DNA from: JBKEDC01 sp047974225
GTDB taxonomy: Bacteria > Bacteroidota > Bacteroidia > Bacteroidales > Prolixibacteraceae
Assembly (NCBI GenBank): GCA_047974225.1
Contig: JBKECD010000056.1
Span: forward strand, 6,615-70,614
DNA length: 64,000 nt
Reading direction: 5' to 3'
The notes beneath the pieces were generated by a model. The model searched no databases. It worked only from the letters and a program-made list of their open reading frames with translations, and was not told where the DNA came from. Numbering within the stretch: the stretch's first letter is position 1; each line of letters starts with the position of its first letter. Made by a program: the position numbers and the translations under genes. This document shows positions 9,858 to 18,751 of this stretch, in pieces.

Positions 9858-10745
9858 CTAATCTACGTAAGTAGGCGATTCTGGGTCGATAATCTCTGTG
9901 TTTACTTTAAAAATCTGCAGCTCACTCATACTCCAGAAGGGATACTCTTGTACATTGCTTCCTGTTACAGCAGCATTTACCGACAGTTTCAAATACGAGA
10001 ATGGCTTGCTTGATCTTAGAATTGGTGAATAATACCAATCACTTGTGGTGTTTGGCAATTCATCAGCTTCTTTCGTTAGATTTACAATAAGCTCCCAATT
10101 TACACCATCGGTACTTCCAAACAAATCAACGTCGGAGGGCTTACCATTTGAATTGTTCGTGCGAGGGCCCCAATTTATTTTAAACAGCGATATTTCCTCT
10201 TTCAAATCAATAGAGATATATGCAGGATACGGAGCTGAAGAACCATACTTTGAGTGATAAATTGTACCTGTATCACCGTCAAAAAGCATAATAGGTGCCT
10301 GAGTATCACTTTGTATTGAATTTGATTCTAATTGTTCTTCCGTAATCGTGAACTTCTCTTCATCTAAGATTATCTCTGTTGAAGGAGCAGCACCCGATTT
10401 ACCTGCATGTTGGAGTGTAGCTCCCATAGTCTCTGTGTGGCTGTAAGGAGTAAGGCTAAACTCATAATCTCCATACTTTAAGCGAGTATTATCAACGAGT
10501 AAAGAATCACAGCTTGATAAATTGATCACATTTTTTTGTTTTCGATGATCATAATACCCCACTTTGATGTAGTGGATCGTTTCATCATCCTCAGGCATAT
10601 CCCAACGCACAACTATCTGACCAGGCAATGCATCAGAACGCACATTGCTAATCTCTGCTGGAACTACCTCGGGAACGTCATCTTGCTCACACGCAACAAA
10701 TGCAATCGAACAAGATGCCATTAATACATATAAAAGTTTTTTCAT
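9858..10745 (-). CDS. lipoprotein with fibronectin-like and F5/8 type C (discoidin) domains
   Basis: A 295-residue outer-membrane lipoprotein (lipobox VAC, cysteine 19). Residues about 30-115 form a beta domain of the DUF4959/fibronectin-III kind (VRWDMPEDDETIHYIKVGY). Residues about 145-280 form an F5/8 type C domain, with typical segments IMLFDGDTGTIYHS and SDVDLFGSTDGVNWELI. Its place directly after SusD is that of the accessory surface glycan-binding lipoproteins (SusE/SusF position) in polysaccharide-utilisation loci, so it probably helps capture the glycan or glycoprotein ligand at the surface. An 83-base gap with a strong hairpin separates it from susD. Confidence 0.85.
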   Translation of the reverse strand: MKKLLYVLMASCSIAFVACEQDDVPEVVPAEISNVRSDALPGQIVVRWDMPEDDETIHYIKVGYYDHRKQKNVINLSSCDSLLVDNTRLKYGDYEFSLTPYSHTETMGATLQHAGKSGAAPSTEIILDEEKFTITEEQLESNSIQSDTQAPIMLFDGDTGTIYHSKYGSSAPYPAYISIDLKEEISLFKINWGPRTNNSNGKPSDVDLFGSTDGVNWELIVNLTKEADELPNTTSDWYYSPILRSSKPFSYLKLSVNAAVTGSNVQEYPFWSMSELQIFKVNTEIIDPESPTYVD

Positions 10746-10780
10746 CTGTTTCTAATTTAAATTTGTTTTATTCGATAGTC

Positions 10781-10818
10781 TCACTCTGATTTTATCCTTT
10801 TGAATAAAATCAGAGTGA
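10781..10818. other. 15-bp perfect hairpin between SusD and the discoidin lipoprotein
   Basis: Bases 10781-10795 pair perfectly with 10804-10818 (8-base loop). On the minus strand no T run follows, so it may be a processing or stabilising element that sets different amounts of SusC/D and downstream products. Confidence 0.6.
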
Positions 10819-10828
10819 ACTACTATTT

Positions 10829-12715
10829 TTAATATCCTGGGTTTTGCACCAAATTTGTATTCACATTGATGTCCTTGATTGGAATTGGCAACAAATAATG
10901 TTGCTCTTCAAACTTCCGCTCAAAAGACACTTCCACAACCTTTGCATAATTCGACACGGTTGAAGCTGCAATATCAAAACCACGATGTTTATGATTAAAG
11001 GCCTCTCCAGCCAACAACCATCTTCTCATATCCCAAAAGTTTTGACCCTCAAGATAAAATTCAATTTGACGTTCACGGCGAACAATCTCTCTCATTTTAT
11101 TTTGATCTAAAGTTGCAACACCATCCCATGAATCTTCCACCGTAGGAATTCCCGCTCTCTCACGCACGACATTCAAATAAGTCTTTGCAGTTGCTAAATC
11201 ATTGACCTCCACGGCAGCCTCTGCTACTGTCAGGTAAAGTTCTGCTAACCGAATCACAGGCCAAGGAGTTTCTTCTAGCCCTGACCCTGATGTTTTAGCT
11301 TTAACCGAAGGATTACATCCTTTTTTATTTAAGACTCCCGATGGTGGATAGTTGTTTGTACGGTTGCCACGACCACAGTTATCATTTACAAGCAATGAGG
11401 TTACCAAGCGTGAAGAAACAACAGCTCCTTCTGTCTTCTCTTGGAAATCGGGGTCGTCTTGATACGCTCCACTCGTTGTTGCCGACATCAACTCATAGTA
11501 TCCTCCTTGGAAAGCATTCCATGCATAGTAGCGAGGCTCGCGCCCCATATTGAAAGCTACAGTTTCTTTTCCTGGGCAAGCATATTTCTCTTCATCGTCT
11601 CCAACCGTTACTACTTGATATCTTCCCGAATAGTTATACGCTGGATCTTCATCAATTGGCAATCCATTTTCAGTATAGAAGCGTTCCAGCATATCCATTG
11701 TAGGGCCAACACCATTCCAGCAATATGCACCTGCCACATATGGACGACACTTATTCTGCAAACCATATACTCCTTCATTACGAGTCTCAGCCCACAAGAC
11801 TTCCGAGTTTACAGGTTCAATGATATTATAGCGCAAGGTGCGTTGCACAGGATCATTTGGATAGCCATTATCACCATAACCTGTATTTTCATACATGTCA
11901 TGCCCTGCTATTTGCTCTGCATAATTAATTGCCGCTACAGCTGCATCTTTTGCTTTTGTCCATTTTTGCTCATTATATGTTGTTGGCATCAAGTTTGAAC
12001 CGTCGATATTTTTAAAATCTGCATACATGGTGTTTCCATTATACAATGGAGAAGCTGCAAACAAAAGCATTCTCGCTTTAAGCGCTTTTGCTGCCACGCT
12101 AGTAGCCAATCCATATTCTTCTCTAGTTCTGATATCTGGCAACTTTCCAGCTGCTGCATCAAATTGATCAACAACAAACTGCACACATTCTTCAAAAGAG
12201 CTTCGAGCAGCAAAATCTTCAGGAGCAACATTCACATCTGGCTCTTCTTTAATCAGAATCGTAGGACCGTAGCATCTTATCAATAGAAAATGGTAATAAC
12301 CAATTAAGAAATCAGCCTGTCCAATATAGTCATCAATCAGCTTCTGCGACAATCCAGGAACACTTGATACGTTATTTCTAAAAATATAGCACTGACGAAT
12401 ACCGCTAAACAAGGTGTTCCAATAAGAAATCACCGGAGCACTTGCTGTGAAGTTTCCTTTGGGGAATTTCGCAAATGACTCATGTTCAAAGGCTGTAATA
12501 ACCTCGTCGCCAGTCATTAAATCTAGAGAAGATGCCGCAGTGCGAATGTTTGGCAAATAAGAGTAGCACGAGTATAGGAACTTTTGTGCTGCTTTTTGGT
12601 CTTTAAATGCATCGTCTTCTGTTGGACGTTCATCAGGCACGATATCTAGGTAATTGCATGATGACATTCCTAACACAAGCAAAAAGACCATTAATTTATG
12701 TATATATTTTTTCAT
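10829..12715 (-). CDS. SusD/RagB-family nutrient-binding lipoprotein (PUL1)
   Basis: A 628-residue lipoprotein (lipobox MSSC, cysteine 20, then the usual NYLDIVPDERPT start of SusD proteins). The rest is helical with TPR-like repeats and ends in the RagB/SusD C-terminal region (RRERQIEFYLEGQNFWDMRR, then a LLPIPIKDI strand). SusD proteins form the lid over the SusC channel and bind ligand at the cell surface. The stop of susC is 11 bases upstream of this start, so the two are translated as a pair. The ligand cannot be read from sequence; neighbours suggest a glycoprotein glycan or glycopeptide. Confidence 0.95.
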   Translation of the reverse strand: MKKYIHKLMVFLLVLGMSSCNYLDIVPDERPTEDDAFKDQKAAQKFLYSCYSYLPNIRTAASSLDLMTGDEVITAFEHESFAKFPKGNFTASAPVISYWNTLFSGIRQCYIFRNNVSSVPGLSQKLIDDYIGQADFLIGYYHFLLIRCYGPTILIKEEPDVNVAPEDFAARSSFEECVQFVVDQFDAAAGKLPDIRTREEYGLATSVAAKALKARMLLFAASPLYNGNTMYADFKNIDGSNLMPTTYNEQKWTKAKDAAVAAINYAEQIAGHDMYENTGYGDNGYPNDPVQRTLRYNIIEPVNSEVLWAETRNEGVYGLQNKCRPYVAGAYCWNGVGPTMDMLERFYTENGLPIDEDPAYNYSGRYQVVTVGDDEEKYACPGKETVAFNMGREPRYYAWNAFQGGYYELMSATTSGAYQDDPDFQEKTEGAVVSSRLVTSLLVNDNCGRGNRTNNYPPSGVLNKKGCNPSVKAKTSGSGLEETPWPVIRLAELYLTVAEAAVEVNDLATAKTYLNVVRERAGIPTVEDSWDGVATLDQNKMREIVRRERQIEFYLEGQNFWDMRRWLLAGEAFNHKHRGFDIAASTVSNYAKVVEVSFERKFEEQHYLLPIPIKDINVNTNLVQNPGY

Positions 12716-12726
12716 CTGTATAGGTA

Positions 12727-15700
12727 TTAAAGGTTAACTTGTAGGCCCACATTGAATGAACGTTGCGTTGGATATTTCAACCCTGAACCTCCACCTTGCT
12801 CTGGATCCCAGTTCTTAAATGGAGAGAAGGTCAATAAGTTCATACCACTAACATACAAACGCGTTCTTTTGTAGGTGTAGCCAATTTCTGCATTTTTCAA
12901 CTTTAGGAAAGCGGCATTGCGCAACCAATAGTCAGATGTTGCAGTATTGTTTCCATGCCCCACCTTTGTCAAACGAGGATAGGCAGCATAAATATTTTGA
13001 TTATCTGGACTCCAATAGTCATCAGCGATAAACTGCAACACGTTGCGACTATTTTGTGTGCCGAAAGGATGGAATCCTGACATCATCAAAGATGTACGTG
13101 CAACCCCTTGGAAGAACATAGAGAAATCAAAGTTTTTGTACTTTGCCGAAGGACCAAAGCCGTACACAATTTCAGGAACAGTAGGATATCCCATATCAAC
13201 CCTGTCATTTGAATTGATGATTCCATCGCGCTCTCCATCCACATTAGGCATATCAATATACTTAATATCACCAGGAGCTACGTTTTCTGAAATTTGATGA
13301 CTTGGGCTATTTGCCACATCATTCCAGTCGATAAAAAGATTGTCGGAAACATATCCTGTGATTCTATTCAATTGGCTTCCCACTCTTTTTAATTGAGGAT
13401 ACTCCATATAGCTAGCCTCATCATATTCTAAAATTTCATTGAATGCATAGGTAAACGTTCCTTTAAACTGAATAGTCCAATCACTATTAATAACTTTTCC
13501 GTAATCAACAGAGAAGTCTAAACCTTGATTGCGCACAGCAGCAAAGTTTCCATATACCGTTGTTCCTGATGTTCCCAAATAGTTTGGTATGGTTTGTTTT
13601 TCTTGGAAGATATTTTCCCGATCTTCTCTAAAGATATCGGCCACAATATTCCAATCACCAAACAATTGAATATCTAATCCAAGGTTTAGTTTCTTACCCA
13701 CCTCCCATGTAATAGCATCATTTCTATAACGCGTGTATTTCGGACCACTCAATGATGTTGTGGTCGATCCGTAACCTGTCTTGAAAGCGTCACTACCACT
13801 CAATTCAATATCAGACAAGTACACAAAACGTTCGCTACCGATTTGGTCGTTACCCACCAAACCATAAGAAGCTCTAATTTTTAAGTTTGAAACCACATGA
13901 GTCAATGGTTCAAAGAACTGCTCGCGAGAAATATTATATCCCACGGCAACGGCAGGAAAGAATCCCCAACGGTTACCTTCTGCGAAGTTTTCGGAACCGT
14001 TATACCCTAAGTTCACCTCCATCATGTAGCGGTCGTCATATCCATATGATGCACGAGCTGCAATACCTTGTTTGCGTTTAGGTAGCGAGGTCATCAAGTC
14101 GGTAACCTTATTATTAGCCCACTGGTCTTGATTATACAGCAGCATACCACTCACATCATGCACCCCAAACTTTCTGTGATAATCAATATACGCTTGGAAA
14201 TAAACTCTTCTGTTTCCACCGATAGTACCTTCTGTAGACAAAACAGGCTCCACTTCTTCATTAATCGGTTCGATGGTAAAGGAATATTCACCATCATCAC
14301 CCAATTCATATCCCGAGGTGCGATAGCTGTTATATCCTTGCTTACGAGTTGTTGTTGATGTTGAATAGTTGCGGAAAGATAAAAGCGTTTTAAATCTCAA
14401 TCCTTTGGTAATCACATCTAGCTTTTGTTCGAAATCTAAATTTGCTGTAATATCACTTTCAAATTCATCAGAATAACCCCGAACAAGCTCCGCCAATGGG
14501 TTTGTCAATGCATTTCCTTCTGCTGTGCCCCCCCATTTAATCCACGAATCATCTTCCGATCCAGGATACATAATAGGGAAAAGAACTGGGCTCACATTAA
14601 TGACCGAAGAATATAAATTCGATGTTGTTTGTGAGGGAGATTGCTTCGACTGCAATTGAGTATTCAATTTCAATCCAATCTTCGAAGTATTCGACAATTT
14701 AAGGTTGATGTTGTTTTGAAATACAAAACGCGACAGATTAATGTTGTTATCATAGGAGAAGAACTCATTACTTCTAGCTCTCAACATACCTTCTTGGTGA
14801 TTATAACCCACGTTCATGAAGTAGTCTAGCTTCTTACCTCCACCACGCACATTGAAGTTAACATTTTGCGACATCGAAGACGACTTAAAGATCTCGTCAT
14901 ACCAATCCACATTAGGGAAAACATACTTATCCAAGCCTTGTTCAGTACCCAATATTTCTTCATTTGTATAAAGCCGATCACCCAACGACTGGTTGCCAAC
15001 AGCTTCATTATACATCCTCATATATTCAGGTGCCGACACAAAACTAGGGGTTGATGTTGGCGCATTAATTGTATTTTCGATTCTGATATTGATAACAGGC
15101 TTTGCCAAATCAGCACCACTTTTTGTTGATACAATAAGCACCCCATTAGCACCACGTGTTCCATACATCGCTGTGGCTGTTGCATCCTTCAAAATCGAGA
15201 AACTTTCAATTACCTCAGGCGGAAGGGCATTCAAACTGCTATTGGTAGCCTCCACACCATCAATAATAATTAATGGTTCTTTAGCTCCACTTAGCGTTGA
15301 AATACCACGAATGTAGAAGTTCGACCCATCGGCTCCTGGCTCACCTGTACGTTGATAGGCAATCACACCCGACAAACGACCCGCAAAAGCATTTGAAAGG
15401 TTGGTTGCTGGCACAACCAAATCATCAGGGCGAATACTTTGAATTGACCCTACCACACTTTCTTTCTTTTGAGCGGTTCCGAAAGCTGTTACCACAACTT
15501 CATCGAGATTCTCAGAATCATCAAACATCATCACATTGACAATAGACCTCCCTGCAGAAGCTACTTCTTGAGTTTTCAATCCCACAAAAGAGAATTGCAA
15601 CACTCCGCCTTCCGTGATCTTTAGAGAATACTCTCCATTAACATTGGTAATTGTACCATTAGTGGTTTCCTTTTCTCGAACGGTTACCCCCGGTATGGCC

Positions 15701-15915
15701 TGTCCTTCCGAGTCGGTTACTTTACCACTCACTTGCTTCATGTTTGCTTGCTGAACTACTTTCGTAGCATCATCTTGCACGGGCAACCCTCCATCCAATC
15801 CGTTCGCTTTCACCGACAGATGACTGAACAGAGCAATGCACAACAATAGATGCAGCTTGACAAATCTGTTTGTACCACTATCTTCAGGATACAATGAATT
15901 CCGATTTCTTTTCAT
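12727..15915 (-). CDS. SusC/RagA-family TonB-dependent transporter (PUL1)
   Basis: A 1062-residue protein. An unusually long polar stretch of about 18 residues precedes the signal hydrophobic core (LHLLLCIALFSHLS). A carboxypeptidase-D-like regulatory domain follows (about 62-140, VSGKVTDSEGQAIPGVTV), then the TonB box/plug region (DEVVVTAFG, plug with IRGISTLSGAKEPLIIIDG) and the long beta-barrel ending in an aromatic-poor LQVNL terminus. It imports ligands across the outer membrane using ExbB/ExbD/TonB energy. No N-terminal STN signalling domain is seen, so control through an adjacent anti-sigma factor is not expected. It heads the PUL1 operon. Confidence 0.96.
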   Translation of the reverse strand: MKRNRNSLYPEDSGTNRFVKLHLLLCIALFSHLSVKANGLDGGLPVQDDATKVVQQANMKQVSGKVTDSEGQAIPGVTVREKETTNGTITNVNGEYSLKITEGGVLQFSFVGLKTQEVASAGRSIVNVMMFDDSENLDEVVVTAFGTAQKKESVVGSIQSIRPDDLVVPATNLSNAFAGRLSGVIAYQRTGEPGADGSNFYIRGISTLSGAKEPLIIIDGVEATNSSLNALPPEVIESFSILKDATATAMYGTRGANGVLIVSTKSGADLAKPVINIRIENTINAPTSTPSFVSAPEYMRMYNEAVGNQSLGDRLYTNEEILGTEQGLDKYVFPNVDWYDEIFKSSSMSQNVNFNVRGGGKKLDYFMNVGYNHQEGMLRARSNEFFSYDNNINLSRFVFQNNINLKLSNTSKIGLKLNTQLQSKQSPSQTTSNLYSSVINVSPVLFPIMYPGSEDDSWIKWGGTAEGNALTNPLAELVRGYSDEFESDITANLDFEQKLDVITKGLRFKTLLSFRNYSTSTTTRKQGYNSYRTSGYELGDDGEYSFTIEPINEEVEPVLSTEGTIGGNRRVYFQAYIDYHRKFGVHDVSGMLLYNQDQWANNKVTDLMTSLPKRKQGIAARASYGYDDRYMMEVNLGYNGSENFAEGNRWGFFPAVAVGYNISREQFFEPLTHVVSNLKIRASYGLVGNDQIGSERFVYLSDIELSGSDAFKTGYGSTTTSLSGPKYTRYRNDAITWEVGKKLNLGLDIQLFGDWNIVADIFREDRENIFQEKQTIPNYLGTSGTTVYGNFAAVRNQGLDFSVDYGKVINSDWTIQFKGTFTYAFNEILEYDEASYMEYPQLKRVGSQLNRITGYVSDNLFIDWNDVANSPSHQISENVAPGDIKYIDMPNVDGERDGIINSNDRVDMGYPTVPEIVYGFGPSAKYKNFDFSMFFQGVARTSLMMSGFHPFGTQNSRNVLQFIADDYWSPDNQNIYAAYPRLTKVGHGNNTATSDYWLRNAAFLKLKNAEIGYTYKRTRLYVSGMNLLTFSPFKNWDPEQGGGSGLKYPTQRSFNVGLQVNL

Positions 15916-16015
15916 AAACTTGAAATTTTAGTTAATAATTATTTGAAATAAAACGATCGCTCATATACCTTATTTTCAAAATACAAGCACACAGCTCGAC
16001 TAAACCCTCAAACGC

Positions 16016-16060
16016 AAAAATGCCATTGACCGATGATAAACATCTGCCAATGGCATTTTT
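16016..16060 (-). promoter_or_regulatory. attenuator-like hairpin in the PUL1 leader
   Basis: A 13-bp perfect stem (16016-16028 with 16048-16060, 19-base loop). Read on the minus strand the second arm ends in five T. It lies about 100 bases upstream of susC and inside the transcript predicted from the promoter at 16406-16435, so it could stop or modulate transcription before susC. Confidence 0.5.
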
Positions 16061-16122
16061 TATATAAAGACTTCCAACTCCCGATGCCGAGAGTTGTTCT
16101 GTTATTCTATGTATATATAGGC

Positions 16123-16165
<43 letters not shown>

Positions 16166-16405
16166 GCATTTTCCTCGAAATCACCAAATCAAATCTCATT
16201 TTCTTGCAGAGAAATTCCATTAGAGGATTTGTTTCCCCTATCAAGCTTAACGCATTATTATAGTTTTTCACGACAAGAAGCATATCTATTCGATAATTTA
16301 GCTATTACATCATCTAAAATTACTCGCTAGTGTCAATTTAATTTTGTCTTTGCAAAATCAAATACAACTATCACTAAAACCAACAATAATCACATTGATT
16401 CATCG

Positions 16406-16435
16406 CAAAAGTAAAAAAGCTTTTTTAATGCGCAA
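16406..16435 (-). promoter_or_regulatory. promoter of the PUL1 susC operon
   Basis: On the minus strand a TTG -33 box (16435-16433) is followed after 19 bases by TACTTTTG (16413-16406), a full match to the Bacteroidota TAnnTTTG -7 box. Transcription would start near 16399, giving a leader of about 480 bases. The promoter of PUL2 has the same arrangement and the same -7 sequence. Confidence 0.6.
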
Positions 16436-16700
16436 TGGTTTTTTAAAATAAATTTCACCTTTTGTCAAGTATCTAATAACTCATTCGACTTTTATAACTT
16501 GTTTTTTGATGCAGTTTTTATTCTCGACCGTATCGCAACTAGCCTACACTTGCAACTAATGCGCTATTGTTCAAACTCCAAGCACAATGAGCATGTCGTG
16601 TCTTCACCACAGAGACTCAAAGAACTCAGCGCCTAGACAAAGGCATTCTTACTCCGCACAATCTATTGGGCAGAATAATTAACACCTTTCTTGTTTGCGG

Positions 16701-16868
16701 GATTTCACATGTCGAAATAGTATTTCACTTTCCAGCGCGTCAGATTTAACATGTCAAAATAATACCTACCTTTCTTCTTCGCTGGATTTCACATGTCGAA
16801 ATAGTATTTCACCATCTAGCTCGTTGGATTTAACATGTTGAAACAATATCTTCCCTTCCACTCCGTTG
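16701..16868 (+). repeat. tandem array of four 42-bp units (copy 1 of a dispersed element)
   Basis: Units start at 16701, 16743, 16785 and 16827, each exactly 42 bases. Each begins GATTT(C/A)ACATGT(C/T)(G/A)AAA. Units 1 and 3 resemble each other and units 2 and 4 resemble each other, giving an 84-bp higher-order ABAB period. A second array of the same form lies at 47399-47566. Confidence 0.95.
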
Positions 16869-17022
16869 GATGGCTAGACATTTCTGTGCATCTATGCCAT
16901 CTCGCAGAGAAGAAAGACAGTCCCCCGATGAAATCAACGCTTCATGCGAAAAAGAAACCTAGTCCCGAAAATTTCCTAGCCCTTCCCGCAAAAAAGAAAG
17001 CCAGAATAGCAATCAACACAAT
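16869..17022 (+). repeat. conserved tail of the dispersed repeat element (copy 1)
   Basis: This stretch aligns along its length with 47567-47712, for example AAAGACAG and the block around CAACGCTTCATGCGAA against CGACGCTTCATGCGAA. It has no convincing reading frame. Together with the 42-bp array it forms a unit of about 310-320 bp that has been copied within the genome. Confidence 0.75.
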
Positions 17023-17085
17023 AAATCCAATCAACAAGATGACAAAATACGTTTACCTTTTACCTTTTACCTTTTATTTTTTTTC

Positions 17086-17093
17086 TACCTTTG
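17086..17093 (+). promoter_or_regulatory. candidate -7 element for pheS
   Basis: TACCTTTG matches TAnnTTTG and lies 26 bases before the pheS ATG, a suitable distance for a short leader. The upstream TTTACCTTT triplication offers no clean TTTG -33 box. Confidence 0.5.
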
Positions 17094-17119
17094 TCATTTC
17101 GTAATAAAAGAGGACATCT

Positions 17120-18133
17120 ATGTTAGATAAGATTAAGCAAATTCAAGCCGAATTGGCGCAATTGCAAGCCAACACCATGCAAGAGGTGGAGGAATTGCGC
17201 ATTAAATATAACAGCAAAAAAGGAATTGTAAATCAGCTGTTTGCTGATTTCAAAAATGTAGAGCCTGCTCTAAAGCGTGAAGTCGGTCAGGCGATGAACG
17301 ACCTCAAAAATGCGGTGCAAGAAACCATTGACGGACTGAAAGAAAGCTTCGAGACCAAGCAAGAAGTCGAAAATAAAGCCGACCTCACCATGCCGGGTGA
17401 GCCCATTCGCATGGGCACTCGCCATCCGCTGTCGTTGGTGCGCAATGAAATCATCGAGATATTCGCTCGACTAGGCTTCACCGTGTCTGAAGGTCCTGAG
17501 ATTGAGGATGATTGGCATGTATTCTCTGCCCTAAACTTCCCTCCTGAGCACCCTGCACGCGACATGCAAGACACCTTCTTTATTGAGAAAGACCCCGACA
17601 TTTTGCTTCGCACACACACCTCAAGCGTGCAAGCCCGAGTGATGGAAAACACCAAACCGCCAATCCGTGCCATCTTCCCCGGTCGGGTGTTCCGCAATGA
17701 AGCCATCTCGGCACGTGCGCACTGCATTTTCCATCAAATCGAAGGACTGTATGTGGATGAAAATGTGTCCTTTGCCGACTTAAAACAAACTTTATTATAT
17801 TTCTCTCGCGAACTTTTCGGCGAAAAAACTGAAATCCGCCTTCGCCCCTCCTACTTCCCCTTCACCGAGCCTTCGGCGGAGATGGATGTGAGTTGCAGCA
17901 TCTGCGGCGGAAAGGGTTGCAATGTGTGTAAATACACCGGTTGGCTCGAAATCCTCGGCTGCGGAATGGTTGATCCTAATGTGCTCGAATTGTGTGGCAT
18001 CGACTCCAAGAAATATTCAGGCTTCGCCTTCGGAATGGGCGTCGAACGCATGACCATGCTCAAATATGGCATCAAAGACATCCGTCATTTCTTTGAAAAT
18101 GACCTGCGCTTCTTGAAGCAATTTGAATCTTAG
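17120..18133 (+). CDS. pheS: phenylalanine--tRNA ligase alpha subunit
   Basis: A 337-residue protein of the usual PheS length. The N-terminal coiled coil (about 1-90) binds tRNA. Class II synthetase motifs follow: motif 1 around HPLSLVRNEIIEIFARLGF, motif 2 around GRVFRNEAISARAHCIFHQ, and motif 3 GFAFGMGVERMTMLKYGI near the end. A four-cysteine cluster (CSICGGKGCNVC) lies in the catalytic domain, as in many bacterial PheS proteins. It charges tRNA-Phe with the beta subunit PheT, which is not in this window. A membrane-protein gene follows after 12 bases and may be cotranscribed. Confidence 0.97.
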   Translation: MLDKIKQIQAELAQLQANTMQEVEELRIKYNSKKGIVNQLFADFKNVEPALKREVGQAMNDLKNAVQETIDGLKESFETKQEVENKADLTMPGEPIRMGTRHPLSLVRNEIIEIFARLGFTVSEGPEIEDDWHVFSALNFPPEHPARDMQDTFFIEKDPDILLRTHTSSVQARVMENTKPPIRAIFPGRVFRNEAISARAHCIFHQIEGLYVDENVSFADLKQTLLYFSRELFGEKTEIRLRPSYFPFTEPSAEMDVSCSICGGKGCNVCKYTGWLEILGCGMVDPNVLELCGIDSKKYSGFAFGMGVERMTMLKYGIKDIRHFFENDLRFLKQFES

Positions 18134-18145
18134 GAGTTTAGCACC

Positions 18146-18745
18146 ATGCAAAACGCCTTAATCTTCCTCTATCTACTCCTCGCTATCTTCTATGGGTGGT
18201 GGGCTGCTGGCGTGGTGGGCTATTCGGCAGCAACCCAATATTGGGGACAGCGAATGGCAAATACGCGGGCGGTGCTGCAAGCTCTCTATGACAATGAAGA
18301 GCTGAATGACACAGTGAAAAAGGCAAATTTATTTGGCTTTCAAAAGCTCATCACTTGCAAAAACCAACGCAGGAAGACCAAAATACGCTTCTTGGGCAAT
18401 TTCCCGTTCTTCTTTTTGGGAATGGTGATTTTCCCGTGGTATGTGCCCATTTTGGGCATCCTGATTGTCTTGGCGGTGAAATATTTCTTCTTGAATCGCT
18501 CGCACGATGCCAATAGCTCGCATTATCTGCAAATCATCATCCATGATTTGACAAACGAACTGGCACACCAACGTCGCAAACGAAAAATAGAACTCAAAGA
18601 AATCCACGAACGAGAGTTCTTTATTCATCAGCTCGAACTCATTCAGCGTGATAGCCACGAAACTGAAGAGTCGTCAATCTATCGCTATAAGGAGATTGAT
18701 GAACTGCGTGAAAAAGAGGGGGCTGGGAAACGATTGAGGATGTAA
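18146..18745 (+). CDS. membrane protein of unknown function
   Basis: A 199-residue protein with an N-terminal transmembrane helix (about 3-27) and a second hydrophobic region of about 40 residues (about 82-115) that probably spans the membrane once or twice. The remainder is a long charged helix rich in Arg, Lys and Glu (about 130-199), likely cytoplasmic. No family was recognised. It lies 12 bases after pheS in the same direction, so it is probably cotranscribed with it, but nothing in the sequence ties its function to translation. Confidence 0.7.
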   Translation: MQNALIFLYLLLAIFYGWWAAGVVGYSAATQYWGQRMANTRAVLQALYDNEELNDTVKKANLFGFQKLITCKNQRRKTKIRFLGNFPFFFLGMVIFPWYVPILGILIVLAVKYFFLNRSHDANSSHYLQIIIHDLTNELAHQRRKRKIELKEIHEREFFIHQLELIQRDSHETEESSIYRYKEIDELREKEGAGKRLRM

Positions 18746-18751
18746 ATTCCC

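Noticed and set aside
16701..16868. The 42-bp arrays looked at first like a short CRISPR
   Set aside because: The conserved part is about 24 bp and the variable part only about 18 bp, the variable parts are related to each other in an ABAB pattern, and no cas gene is nearby.
16835..17104. An 89-codon plus-strand frame before pheS
   Set aside because: It runs through the repeat tail and the A/T-rich pheS promoter region and has no family resemblance.
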